The translations under genes were made by a program, and so were the position numbers. From positions 3,720,001 to 3,784,000 of the forward strand of contig NZ_CP094533.1 of assembly GCF_022811605.1 (NCBI RefSeq): DNA of 64,000 nucleotides, read 5' to 3'. The DNA comes from Agromyces soli. Lineage in GTDB: Bacteria; Actinomycetota; Actinomycetes; Actinomycetales; Microbacteriaceae. Each line of letters begins with the position of its first letter. Position 1 is the first letter of the stretch. This document shows positions 6,289 to 17,900 of the stretch, one piece after another. The notes beneath the pieces were generated by a model. That model had not been told where the DNA came from. It did no database searches and worked only from the letters and a program-made list of their open reading frames with translations.

Positions 6289-7572
6289 TCAGTCCCCGCC
6301 GCCGCGGGTGCTCCGCCTGATATGCCGAGTGGCGCCGATGCCCAACAGCGCTGCTAGCGTACCAAATCCCGCGACCAGTGAGAGCGGGATCGTGATATAT
6401 GCGAGCGTCCACGAGGTGGGGAGCAGCGTCTGCGTGCTCGCCGACTCGGGCAGCGGCGGGTCGGCGATCGGCACGATCTGCTCGTCGGGCGCCTCCGTCG
6501 CGGGCGCCTCGCCGCTCGCCCGGCGGTGCAACCGGATCCAGTCCGAGAGGCTGCCGAGCGGGTTCGCGTCGACCTTCGGCACGTCCTCGGTGAGGGCGGC
6601 GACGGGGTCGATGAGGCCGTAGCCGTAGAGCGGCCCGCCGACGGGATGCCCCTTGGGGTCGGCGGTGGAGATGACGCGGTTGATGACGTTCGCCGCATCG
6701 AGATCAGGGTATTCGGCGCGCACGAGCGCCACGAGGCCGGAGACGATCGGCGCGGCGGCGCTCGTGCCGCTCCACTGCACGTAGGAGCCGTCGGGGCGCA
6801 CCCCGACGAGGTCCTCGCTCGGGGCCGCGACCGCGATCGTGATGCCCTGCGAGCTCGCGTCGAAGCTCGCGTTGCCCTCCCGGTCGACGCCGGCCACGGT
6901 GAGCACGCCCGGGATCGTGGCGGGGGCGCCGACCTCGGTGGTGCCGCTGCCGCGGTTGCCCGCCGCCGCCACGATCACGACGTCGTGCTCGAAGGCGTGC
7001 ATGAACGCGGCGTCCCAGCTCTCGGGCCAGTCGCGGGTGTTGCGGGTGAGCGACATGTTGATGACGTCGGCGCCGTTGTCGACCGCCCAGACCACGGCCT
7101 CGGCGATCTGGTCGTCGTTCGAGGCGCTCGCCCCGGTCTCCTCGCCGAAGGCGACGGAGGCGGTGAGGATGGATGCCTCGGGCGCGACGCCGATGACGCC
7201 GTTCCCGGGCGTCGAGCCGCGACCCGCGAGGAGCGAGGCGACCATCGTGCCGTGCTCGGGCTTCTCGCCGACCGGGGTCTGCCCGTCGGGCGAGCCGAGG
7301 CCCGAGACGTCCGTGCCGCCCGTGATCGCGCCCTTCAGCTCGACCACGGTGCCGGCGACGCCGGTGTCGATCACCGCGACCGTGACGCCCTTGCCCTTGG
7401 TCGTGTTCCAGGCGGTCGAGAAGCCGTACTCGCTCAGCCAGTACTCGAGGTCGCGCACCGTGTCCGCGTGCGCGGGAGCCGCGCCGACGCCGACGAGCGC
7501 CGCGGTCGCGGCGGCGAGGGCGAGCCCGCGCACGATCCGCGAGGCGCGCCCGCCGCGCCGGCGGCCGGTCAT
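6289..7572 (-). CDS. S8 subtilisin-like serine protease, mycosin-type architecture
   Basis: 427 aa, exported and membrane anchored. Residues 1-36 form a signal peptide (twin-arginine-like basic start, then a hydrophobic run ending PAHA). The catalytic triad is D69 (VAVIDTGV), H107 (HGTMVAS) and S271 (SGTSAAAP), with the oxyanion Asn at 206 (AAAGN). A hydrophobic segment near residues 390-415 followed by basic residues anchors the C-terminus, as in type VII secretion mycosins. No EccB/C/D or WXG100 genes are in the window, so a secretion role is not supported by context. It overlaps the DUF501 gene by 4 bp and belongs to the eno-ftsB-DUF501 gene string. Confidence 0.9.
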   Translation of the reverse strand: MTGRRRGGRASRIVRGLALAAATAALVGVGAAPAHADTVRDLEYWLSEYGFSTAWNTTKGKGVTVAVIDTGVAGTVVELKGAITGGTDVSGLGSPDGQTPVGEKPEHGTMVASLLAGRGSTPGNGVIGVAPEASILTASVAFGEETGASASNDDQIAEAVVWAVDNGADVINMSLTRNTRDWPESWDAAFMHAFEHDVVIVAAAGNRGSGTTEVGAPATIPGVLTVAGVDREGNASFDASSQGITIAVAAPSEDLVGVRPDGSYVQWSGTSAAAPIVSGLVALVRAEYPDLDAANVINRVISTADPKGHPVGGPLYGYGLIDPVAALTEDVPKVDANPLGSLSDWIRLHRRASGEAPATEAPDEQIVPIADPPLPESASTQTLLPTSWTLAYITIPLSLVAGFGTLAALLGIGATRHIRRSTRGGGD

Positions 7573-8123
7573 CGGGCGGGCTCCGCTGCGGGCGGCGCGC
7601 CGCTGGCCTCGTCCACGCCGTAGTCGGCGCACTGGCACACCTCGGGCGTCCAGCTCGAGCGGGCGAGCGCGAGGTCGCCGATGGGGTTGGCCCCCGGGCC
7701 GGCCGCCAGCGCGTGCGCGGCGACGGCGTGCAGGCACTTCACCCGGGTGGGCATGCCGCCGGCGGAGACGCCCGCGATCTCGGGCACCTCGCCGAACTGC
7801 GCGCGGTCGGCCAGGTACTCCTCGTGGGCGCGGGCGTAGCCGGCGGCCACCTCGGCGTCGGCGTGCAGCAGCTCGTTGCACTCGACCATGAGCTGCGCGG
7901 CCTCAAGGAAGCTCATCGCGGCCGTCGCGGCGGGGTGGCTCAGGTAGTAGAACGTGGGGAACGGCGTGCCGTCGGCGAGGCGGGGGGCGGTCGCGACGAC
8001 CGTCGGCGCACCGCACACGCAGCGGGCGGCGATGCCGACGACGTTGCGCGCCGCTCGGCCGAGCTGCGCCGAGACGATGCGGAGGTCGCGCTCGGCGACG
8101 GGCTCGAACGGCGGGCGGGTCAT
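7569..8123 (-). CDS. DUF501 family protein
   Basis: 184 aa; function not established for the family. The conserved centre RCVCGAPTVV ... FPTFYYLSHP lies at about residues 33-65, and a Cys-containing end (CQCADYG) near the C-terminus; four such Cys could bind metal. Gene order eno - ftsB - DUF501 is conserved across actinobacteria, and both junctions here are 4-bp ATGA overlaps, so it is probably translated together with the divisome protein and the S8 protease. A link to cell division or to enolase has not been shown and is only suggested by this order. Confidence 0.88.
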   Translation of the reverse strand: MTRPPFEPVAERDLRIVSAQLGRAARNVVGIAARCVCGAPTVVATAPRLADGTPFPTFYYLSHPAATAAMSFLEAAQLMVECNELLHADAEVAAGYARAHEEYLADRAQFGEVPEIAGVSAGGMPTRVKCLHAVAAHALAAGPGANPIGDLALARSSWTPEVCQCADYGVDEASGAPPAAEPAR

Positions 8124-8788
8124 CGGGTACCTCCGGAGGTGGCCGCGGCGGGCGGCGTGGTCGCTGCTGGGTCGGCGGGTGGGGCGCTCGGCTCGGTCGC
8201 GCCGGGTGCGAGGCCGGCGGTCATGACGGAGTCGAGGAGGCTCGAGAGCCAGTCGTGCTCCGCCTCGGTCACGTCGGCGGAGACGGCGTGCTCGGCCTCG
8301 GTCTTGTCGGCGTCGCTGCGGTCGTCGATGACGAGGTAGCTCACCTCGCCGGGCAGCACGTAGTAGAGCCGCTCGCGCGCCTGGGTGACGATGAACGTCT
8401 CGTCGCTCCAGCGCTCGCGCTCGGTGCGGAGCTTCGTGAGCTCGGCCTCCTGCTGGGAGACCTCGGCGCGCAGCTCGGCGATCTGCTGCCGCTGCGCGGC
8501 GAAGGAGGAGACCGTGGGCGCGAGCACGACGACGGCGAGCACGAGCAGGCCCATCATGATGAGCGAGAACCCCGAGAAGCGGATGCCGCCGAGCCATCCC
8601 TGCCGCACGGCTCCGGCCTCGGGCGCCTCGGCGGCCGCCGAGGCGGTGCGTCGCCGGGTGCTGCGCGAGCCGGTCGATCCTGCCGGAGCGGGCGGGGTGG
8701 TCGTGGGCTCGGGCTCCGGGGCCGCGGGGGTCGCGCGCTTCGGGGGCTGCGGCCGCCCGGGGCGCTGGGGACGCTTCGGTCCGCTCAT
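8120..8788 (-). CDS. ftsB: FtsB/DivIC septum formation initiator
   Basis: 222 aa bitopic membrane protein. A Pro/Arg/Ala-rich cytoplasmic tail (residues 1-65) precedes one membrane segment (about 72-92) and a periplasmic coiled coil (about 96-125, QRQQIAELRAEVSQQEAEL). The family bridges FtsL and FtsQ in the divisome. The DivIC core YYVLPGEVSYLVID follows the coil. The long basic N-tail and Pro/Ala-rich C-terminus are common additions in actinobacteria. AAGGAGG before the ATG sets the start. It lies 91 bp downstream of eno, with a hairpin in between, and overlaps DUF501. Confidence 0.88.
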   Translation of the reverse strand: MSGPKRPQRPGRPQPPKRATPAAPEPEPTTTPPAPAGSTGSRSTRRRTASAAAEAPEAGAVRQGWLGGIRFSGFSLIMMGLLVLAVVVLAPTVSSFAAQRQQIAELRAEVSQQEAELTKLRTERERWSDETFIVTQARERLYYVLPGEVSYLVIDDRSDADKTEAEHAVSADVTEAEHDWLSSLLDSVMTAGLAPGATEPSAPPADPAATTPPAAATSGGTR

Positions 8789-8822
8789 CGCGCCTCCTTC
8801 CCGGCCGATCGCCCGGGGAACG

Positions 8823-8856
8823 CAGCAGGGGGCGGCCGCCTGGCCACCCCCTGCTG
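8823..8856 (-). terminator. hairpin between eno and ftsB
   Basis: Perfect 10-bp inverted repeat CAGCAGGGGG / CCCCCTGCTG with a 14-nt loop, about 25 bp after the eno stop. No U-tract follows, so partial termination or mRNA stabilisation, leaving less ftsB than eno message, is more likely than a strict terminator. Confidence 0.5.
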
Positions 8857-8879
8857 TCGCAGCTCGCGCTGCGATCGTC

Positions 8880-11559
<2,680 letters not shown>

Positions 11560-11639
11560 GCGCCCATTCTTCCAGGCGCGGGCGGGTGCCCGCGCCGCCG
11601 GGCTGCCGGATGCGCCGGGCCGCCGGAGGCTCCGGTCGG

Positions 11640-12350
11640 CTAGCGCGGCCCGGTCTGCGCGGATGCCTCGGCGGCCCGCACCACGTCGGTGAAGTCCCGG
11701 ACGGCGCCGCGCAGCGCGCGCTCGGCGTCCAGGCCACGGTCGCGAGCCTCGGCGACGAGCCGGAGCAGCGCCTCGCCGAGCTCGGCCTCATCGCCCGGGA
11801 ACGACTCGCCCGGGAACGACTCGCCCGGGGACAGCTCGCCCGGGGCATCCGCCCGCGGGCTCGGCGCGACGCCCGCCTTCTCGGCCTTCGTCAGCACCTT
11901 CGCGGCGAGCGCGAGCGCCGGCATGCCCATCGGCACGCCGTCGAGCACGCTCGTGCGGTGCGGCTTCTCGTCGGCCTTCAGCTCGTCCCAGAAGCCGACG
12001 ACGTCCTCGGCGGTCTCCGCCTCGCGATCGCCGAAGACGTGCGGATGCCGCGCCACCATCTTGGCCGTCATGTGCCGGGCGACGTCCTCGAGATCGAACT
12101 CCTCGCCCGGGGTGTGCGCGGCGAGGTCGGCGTGGAAGAGCACCTGGTAGAGCACGTCGCCGAGCTCCTCGATCATCTCGGCGCGGTCGCCGGACTCGAT
12201 CGCGTCGATGAGCTCCCAGCACTCCTCGACGAGGTACTGCACGAGCGAGGCGTGCGTCTGCTCGGCGTCCCAGGGGCAGCCGCCGGGGGCGCGCAGCAGC
12301 GCGACCGTGGCGATGAGCTCGTCGAGGGCGGGGTGAGCGGCGGCGGTCAT
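11640..12350 (-). CDS. mazG: MazG family nucleoside triphosphate pyrophosphohydrolase
   Basis: 236 aa. Hydrolyses NTPs and dNTPs to monophosphates and pyrophosphate, a housecleaning role that limits (p)ppGpp and aberrant nucleotides. The metal-binding motif is visible: CPWDAEQTHASLVQYLVEE at about residues 25-43, EECWELIDAIE, then EELGDVLYQVLFHAD. Only the first MazG domain is complete; the C-terminal half is degenerate and contains a P-G-E-S-F repeat from a 15-bp DNA repeat (11791-11835). TAGGCT six nt before the ATG marks a leaderless promoter. The same gene neighbours mfd and eno in mycobacteria. Confidence 0.92.
   Translation of the reverse strand: MTAAAHPALDELIATVALLRAPGGCPWDAEQTHASLVQYLVEECWELIDAIESGDRAEMIEELGDVLYQVLFHADLAAHTPGEEFDLEDVARHMTAKMVARHPHVFGDREAETAEDVVGFWDELKADEKPHRTSVLDGVPMGMPALALAAKVLTKAEKAGVAPSPRADAPGELSPGESFPGESFPGDEAELGEALLRLVAEARDRGLDAERALRGAVRDFTDVVRAAEASAQTGPR
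11791..11835. repeat. three 15-bp tandem repeats inside mazG
   Basis: TCGCCCGGGAACGAC twice, then the variant TCGCCCGGGGACAGC, with a fourth decayed copy following. In frame; encodes repeated P-G-E-S-F/L. Confidence 0.88.
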
Positions 12351-12356
12351 GCGCCC

Positions 12357-12362
12357 AGCCTA
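12357..12362 (-). promoter_or_regulatory. -10 box of leaderless mazG promoter
   Basis: TAGGCT on the minus strand, 6 nt before the mazG ATG. Confidence 0.65.
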
Positions 12363-12384
12363 GGCGGGCAGGCGGCGGGCGGGC

Positions 12385-13077
12385 CTAGTGCACGACCGCG
12401 AGCAGCACGCCGACGCCGATGAACAGGCTGCCGAACAGCCGGTTCACGATCCGCTGGCCCCGCGCGGAGGCGGTGAGCCGGCGCAGACCCTGCGCCGCGA
12501 CCGCGAAGAAGCCCCACATCACGATGACGTCGACGATCACCACGGTCGTCCCGACGACGAGGTACTGCGGCAGCAGCGGCAGCCCTGGGCGGATGAACTG
12601 CGGCAGGAAGGCCAGGAAGAACACGATCGCCTTCGGGTTCAGCAGGTTCACCCACAGCCCCCGCCGGAACATCGACCAGCGCGACTCGCCGGGTGCGAGG
12701 GCGGTGGGCGCGGCATCCGCGTCCGCCTCCGTCTCCCCCGGCTCCACCGGCTCCGTCGGCTCCGTCGGATCCGTCGGCTCCGTCGCGACGCTCGGCTTCG
12801 CGAGGATCTGGCGGATGCCGAGGTACACGAGGTAGGCGGCGCCCGCGTAGCGGATGATCTCGAAGAGCACGGGCGAGCCGGTGACGAGCACCCCGACGCC
12901 CGCCGCGACGATGACGATGTGCACCACGAGGGCGGCCTGCTGGCCGAGGATGCCCCAGATCGAGCGGCGGAAGCCGACCGCGAGCGAGTTGCCCATCGTG
13001 TTGATCGCCCCGGCGCCCGGCGTGAAGCTGATCACGAAGCAGGCGGCGAGCAGCGTCGCCCAGAGCGAGAGGGTCAC
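12385..13077 (-). CDS. LysE/RhtB-family amino acid exporter
   Basis: 230 aa, about six membrane helices. The family signature is clear: FVISFTPGAGAINTMGNSLAVG at residues about 13-34 (the G-x-N/S motif of LysE porters), and LNPKAIVFFLAFLPQF in the second half. The family exports basic or neutral amino acids; the substrate is not predictable. A central cytosolic loop is enlarged by an acidic Pro-Thr-Glu stretch (PTDPTEPTEPVEPGE) from a short DNA repeat. The GTG start is fixed by TACGCT six nt upstream (leaderless). Divergent from nhaA. Confidence 0.88.
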   Translation of the reverse strand: MTLSLWATLLAACFVISFTPGAGAINTMGNSLAVGFRRSIWGILGQQAALVVHIVIVAAGVGVLVTGSPVLFEIIRYAGAAYLVYLGIRQILAKPSVATEPTDPTEPTEPVEPGETEADADAAPTALAPGESRWSMFRRGLWVNLLNPKAIVFFLAFLPQFIRPGLPLLPQYLVVGTTVVIVDVIVMWGFFAVAAQGLRRLTASARGQRIVNRLFGSLFIGVGVLLAVVH

Positions 13078-13083
13078 CGCCCC

Positions 13084-13089
13084 AGCGTA
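13084..13089 (-). promoter_or_regulatory. -10 box of leaderless LysE-family promoter
   Basis: TACGCT on the minus strand, 6 nt before a GTG start; it decides the start codon. A divergent TAGGAT at 13113-13118 may serve nhaA. Confidence 0.65.
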
Positions 13090-13181
13090 GGGGCGGCGCA
13101 GCACCCGCACGGTAGGATCGTTCGCGGAGTGCCGGGAAGTCTGGTCGGCGAATGAGATCGAAGACCGTACGAAAGGCTCGC

Positions 13182-14381
13182 ATGAACCTCCTCCGATCCG
13201 AGCGCTGGGCCGCCGTGCTCCTGCTCGTCGCCGCCGCCCTCGGCCTCCTGCTCGCGAACACCTCGGCGGGCCCGGGCCTGCTCGCGATGAAGAGCGAGCA
13301 CCTGGAACTGCCATGGCTCGGCCTCGACCTCTCGATCGGCCATTGGATCAGCGACGGACTGCTCGCGATCTTCTTCTTCATCGTCGCGGTCGAGCTGAAG
13401 CGCGAACTCGTGATCGGCGAGCTGAACAGCCTCTCGAAGGCGCTGCTGCCGGCGATCGCCGCGGTCGGCGGCGTCATCGTGCCGGCCCTCATCTATCTGG
13501 CGTTCACCGCCGGCACCGCGACGGTCGACGGCTGGCCGATCCCCACCGCCACGGACATCGCCTTCGCCCTCGGCGTGCTCGCCGTGTTCGGCACCTGGCT
13601 CCCGACCCGTGTGCGGGTGTTCCTGCTCGCCCTCGCCGTGCTCGACGACCTCATCGCGATCCTCATCATCGCCTTCTTCTTCACGAGCGACGCCGACCTC
13701 GCCTCGCTCGGTTTCGCGGGCATCGCGATCGCCCTGTTCGGCGCGGTCAGCCGCATGATGAAGCCCCGTTCAGCGTGGATCCTCGCGCGCCGCCCGCAGT
13801 GGCCCATCGTGGGCGTGCTGATCCTGCTCGGCGTGCTCGCCTGGTACTTCGTCTACCAGTCGGGGGTGCACGCGACGATCGCGGGCGTCGCCCTCGGCCT
13901 CGTGATGGCCCGTCGCCCCGGCGGCCGAGCCGTGCACGCGCTCGAGCCCTGGTCGAACGGCGTGGTGCTGCCGCTCTTCGCGCTCTCCGCGGCGATGGTC
14001 GCGGTGCCGCAGCTGAGCCCCTCGCAGCTCGACCCGGCGTTCTGGGGCATCCTCGTCGGCCTCCCCGTCGGCAAGATCGTCGGCATCCTGATCGGCGGCG
14101 GCATCGGGGCGCTCGTGGCGCGCCGCCGCGACAGCACGCCGCTCACCTGGGGCGATCTGCTCGTGGTCGGCGCGCTGGGCGGCATCGGCTTCACGGTGTC
14201 GCTGCTCATGAACGAGCTCGCCTTCGCCGGGCTGCCCGAGGTCGCCGACGAGGGCACGCTCGCAGTGCTGCTCGGCTCGGGCATCGCGATCGTCGTCTCC
14301 GCCGTCGCCGTGTCGCTGCGCTCCGCGCAGTACCGCCGCCGCGGCGCACGGGCCGGCGTGGGCGGAGCATTCTCACGATGA
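13182..14381 (+). CDS. nhaA: Na+/H+ antiporter NhaA
   Basis: 399 aa, about twelve membrane segments. Exchanges sodium for protons across the inner membrane. The NhaA hallmarks are present: the unwound-helix region PTATDIAFALGVLAVFG and the ion-binding Asp pair in LAVLDDLIAILIIAFFF (E. coli D163/D164 equivalents). GAAAGG six nt upstream supports this ATG; an in-frame ATG at 13152 is the alternative and adds ten residues. A TAGGAT box at 13113-13118 is a likely -10. The stop overlaps the next gene by 4 bp. Confidence 0.94.
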   Translation: MNLLRSERWAAVLLLVAAALGLLLANTSAGPGLLAMKSEHLELPWLGLDLSIGHWISDGLLAIFFFIVAVELKRELVIGELNSLSKALLPAIAAVGGVIVPALIYLAFTAGTATVDGWPIPTATDIAFALGVLAVFGTWLPTRVRVFLLALAVLDDLIAILIIAFFFTSDADLASLGFAGIAIALFGAVSRMMKPRSAWILARRPQWPIVGVLILLGVLAWYFVYQSGVHATIAGVALGLVMARRPGGRAVHALEPWSNGVVLPLFALSAAMVAVPQLSPSQLDPAFWGILVGLPVGKIVGILIGGGIGALVARRRDSTPLTWGDLLVVGALGGIGFTVSLLMNELAFAGLPEVADEGTLAVLLGSGIAIVVSAVAVSLRSAQYRRRGARAGVGGAFSR

Positions 14382-14743
14382 GCGCGGCGGACGACCCCGG
14401 CGGCCCCGAGCTGCCCGATGACGCAGGCCTGCCCGGCGACGGCCTGCCCGACGGTGCCGATCCGGCGAGCGCGCACCTGCGCGCGGAGCTCCGCCCCCGG
14501 CGGCTCCGCGGCCTCGGCAAGCTCGTGCACACCGTGCTGCTCGTCGCGGGCGAGGCGACGAGCCTCGGCGGCCCCTCCGTCGCGGAGCTCGTGGTCGTGC
14601 GCGCCGACACGGCGGCCCCCGTCATCCGCACGAAGGCCGGCTCGCTCGTCGAGGCCGACGGGCTGCTGCAGCAGATCCGCACCGACCTCGAGTCCATGAC
14701 GGTCGCGGAGTTCCTGGCAGAGTGGGGCCACCTGAAGCCCTAG
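14378..14743 (+). CDS. conserved hypothetical protein
   Basis: 121 aa, soluble, not recognised. A 35-residue acidic Pro/Gly/Asp-rich start is followed by a compact domain (GLGKLVHTVLLVAGEATSLG ... LVVVRADTAAPVIRTKAGSL) and a helical end finishing FLAEWGHLKP. Its ATG overlaps the nhaA stop (ATGA), so it is co-translated with the antiporter; a role in its regulation is possible but only by position. Convergent with mfd, with an inverted repeat in the gap. Confidence 0.7.
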   Translation: MSAADDPGGPELPDDAGLPGDGLPDGADPASAHLRAELRPRRLRGLGKLVHTVLLVAGEATSLGGPSVAELVVVRADTAAPVIRTKAGSLVEADGLLQQIRTDLESMTVAEFLAEWGHLKP

Positions 14744-14782
14744 GCCGGCCGGGCGGCAGGAGGATCGCACTTCGGGAGGACC

Positions 14783-14800
14783 GGATGCCCCGAGGCATCC
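14783..14800. terminator. convergent hairpin between the nhaA unit and mfd
   Basis: GGATGCC-CCGA-GGCATCC, perfect 7-bp stem with a 4-nt loop, flanked by GGAGGA and TCCTCC-type sequence that can extend it with a bulge. No U-tract. Both genes end toward it. The rest of 14744-14930 holds the tandem repeat described next. Confidence 0.5.
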
Positions 14801-14880
14801 TCCCTCGGCGACGATCTCCTCCCGGCGCGCCTCTCCCGGCGCGCGTGCGAGCCGCGGCCCACGGGCCCGCCCCACGGGCC

Positions 14881-14934
14881 CTGGCCCTGCTGCTCAACCC
14901 TGGCCCTGCTGCTCAGCCTGGCCCTGCTGCTCAG
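14881..14934. repeat. three near-tandem 17-bp repeats over the mfd stop
   Basis: CTGGCCCTGCTGCTCAG or a one-base variant at 14881, 14900 and 14918. The mfd stop codon lies in the third copy, so the 3' end of the gene appears to have been duplicated outward. Confidence 0.85.
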
Positions 14935-17900
14935 CCCTGCTCGGCGGCCGCCGGCGCCTGCTCGAAGATGTTCGCCACGAGCCGCGACACCCACTCGATG
15001 AGGTCGCCGTCGCCCGGCGCCTCGCCCCCGGGCGTCGGGAACGGCACGAGGATCACGTCGTTCTGGGCGAAGTGCTTCGCCCCCGGGTACAGCCGTTCGA
15101 GCCGCACGCGCCTGGAGTCGGGGATCTTCGCCGGTGCGATGCGCAGCTTCGATCCCGTCGCGATGACCTCGGCGAGCCCGGCGAGCTGCGCCTGGCGGCG
15201 CAGCCGCGACACCGCGACGAGGTGCTCGACCGACTCGGGCGGCGTGCCGTAGCGGTCGACGAGCTCCTCGAGGACCTGGTCGATCTGCCCCTCCTTCGAC
15301 GCCGGCCCGCTCGCGGCCGAGAGCTTCTGGTAGGCCTCGAGCCGCAACCGCTCGCTGTCGACGTAGTCCTCGGGGATGTGCGCGTCGACGGGGAGCTCGA
15401 GCCGCAGCTCGGTCTGGCCCTCGGCGACCTCGCCGCGGAACGCCGACACCGCCTCGCCGATCATGCGCAGGTAGAGGTCGAAGCCGACGCCCGCGATGTG
15501 CCCCGCCTGCTCGGCGCCGAGCAGGTTGCCGGCGCCGCGGATCTCCAGGTCCTTCAGCGCGATCTGCATGCCGCCGCCGAGCTCGTTGTTCGCGGCGATC
15601 GTGGAGAGCCGGTCGTGCGCGGTCTCGCTGAGCGGCTTCGCCGGGTCGTACAGGAAGTACGCGTACGCCCGCTCGCGGCCGCGGCCGACCCGGCCGCGCA
15701 ACTGGTGCAGCTGCGAGAGCCCGTACTTGTCGGCGCGGTCGATGATGATCGTGTTCGCGTTCGAGATGTCGAGGCCGGTCTCGATGATCGTCGTCGACAC
15801 GAGCACGTCGAACTTGCGCTCCCAGAAGTCGCTCACGATCTGGTCGAGCGCGTGCTCGGGCAGCTGGCCGTGCGCGACGGCGATGCGCGCCTCGGGCACG
15901 AGCTCGGCGAGCTGGGCGGCGACGCGGTTGATCGACGAGACCCGGTTGTGCACGAAGAACACCTGGCCCTCGCGCAGCAGCTCGCGGCGGATGGCGGCGC
16001 CCACCTGCTGCTCGGAGTACGGGCCGACGAAGGTGAGGATCGGGTGGCGGTCCTCGGGCGGGGTCGCGAGCGTCGACATCTCGCGGATGCCGGTGACGGC
16101 CATCTCGAGCGAGCGCGGGATGGGCGTCGCGCTCATCGCGAGGATGTCGACGTTGGTCTTGAGCTTCTTCAGCGCGTCCTTGTGCTCGACGCCGAAGCGC
16201 TGCTCCTCGTCGATGATCATGAGCCCGAGGTCTTTGAACCGCACCTTCTCGGTGAGGATGCGGTGGGTGCCGATGACGAGGTCGACGGTGCCGTCGGCGA
16301 GGCCCGCGATCGTCTCGCGCGCCTCCTTGTCGGTCTGGAACCGGCTGAGCGCGCGCACGTGCACCGGGAAGCCGGCGAAGCGCTCGGTGAAGGTCTCGAA
16401 GTGCTGCTTCACGAGGAGCGTCGTCGGCACGAGCATCGCGGCCTGCTTGCCGTCCTGGATCGCCTTGAACGCGGCGCGCACGGCGACCTCGGTCTTGCCG
16501 AAGCCGACGTCGCCTGCGAGCAGTCGGTCCATCGGGATCGGCCGCTCCATGTCGGCCTTCACCTCGTCGATGGTCTGCAGCTGGTCGTTCGTCTCGGTGT
16601 AGGGGAATGCCTCCTCCAGCTCGTGCTGCCAGGGCGTGTCGGGGCCGAAGGCGTGGCCCTTCGCCGCCATCCGCGCCGAGTAGAGCTTCACGAGCTCGAC
16701 GGCGATGTCGCGCACCGCCTTGCGCGCGCGCCCCTTCGCCTGCGCCCAGTCGCTGCCGCCCATCTTCGAGAGCGACGGCGCCTCGCCGCCGACGTAGCGG
16801 CTCAGCAGATCGAGCTGGTCCATCGGCACGAACAGCCGGTCGCCGGCCTGCCCGCGCTTGGACGGCGCGTACTCGAGCACGAGGTACTCGCGCACCGTGG
16901 TCGGCTGCTGGGCGATGCCGGCCGAGCGGCTCGGCCCCTTCGGGCGGGTGCCCGTGGCGACCTCGCGCTGGACGAGCTCGACGAAGCGGCCGATGCCGTG
17001 CGTCGCGTGCACGACGTGGTCGCCGGGCTTCAGCTGGATCGGGTCGACGACGTTGCGGCGGCGGGTGGCGAGCTTCTTGCCCGCGCGCTGGTCGTAGGCC
17101 GCCGAACGCCCGTAGAACTCGGCCTCGGCGAGCAGGCCGAGCTTCGCCTCGGGCACCTCGAAGCCACGCGCGGCCTCGGCCTGCACGAGGAGGACGACCC
17201 CGGGCTCGGGCTCGTCCGGCACCTCGTCGACGAGCCGGGCGGCGAGCCCCGCCTCGGCGAGCACGTCGCGGGCGCGCTCGACGAGGCCCTGTCCTGCGGC
17301 GGCCACGACGAGCGACCAGCCCTCGCGCATGCGCTCGGCGACGTGCTCGACGGCGCCCGTCACATTGCCCTGGAAGCTCGGCACGGCGTTCGCCGCGATG
17401 CGCACGTAGCTCGCGTCGTGCTCGACGTCGTCGGCGGCCTCGCCGGCGTCGAAGGGCGACAGCGTCCACCACGCCCGCTTGGGATCGGGCTCGCCCGGTG
17501 CGCTGAACATCGCGGCGTCGCGGAGCTCGCGCAGGCTCAGGAAGTCGCCCGCGTCGAGGTCGATGGGCGCGCCGGCGCCGACGGTGGCGGCGCTCCAGGC
17601 GGCGGCGAGGAACTCCCGGTTGGTCTCGGCGAGGCTCGCGGCCCGGCCGGCGACGCGCTCGGGGGCGATGACGGCGATCGCCGACTCGGCGGGGAGGTAG
17701 TGCGTGAGCGGCACGAGCCGTTCGGTCAGGGCCGGGGCGAGCGACTCCATGCCCTCGACCGGGATGCCCTCGGCGATCTTCTCGAGCATCTGCGACAGGC
17801 TCGGGAACTCGTGCACCATCTCGCGCGCCCGCTGGCGGACGGCCGGGGTGAGCAGCAGCTCGCGGCTCGGCGCGAGGTGCACGCGCTCGACCGGCTCGGG

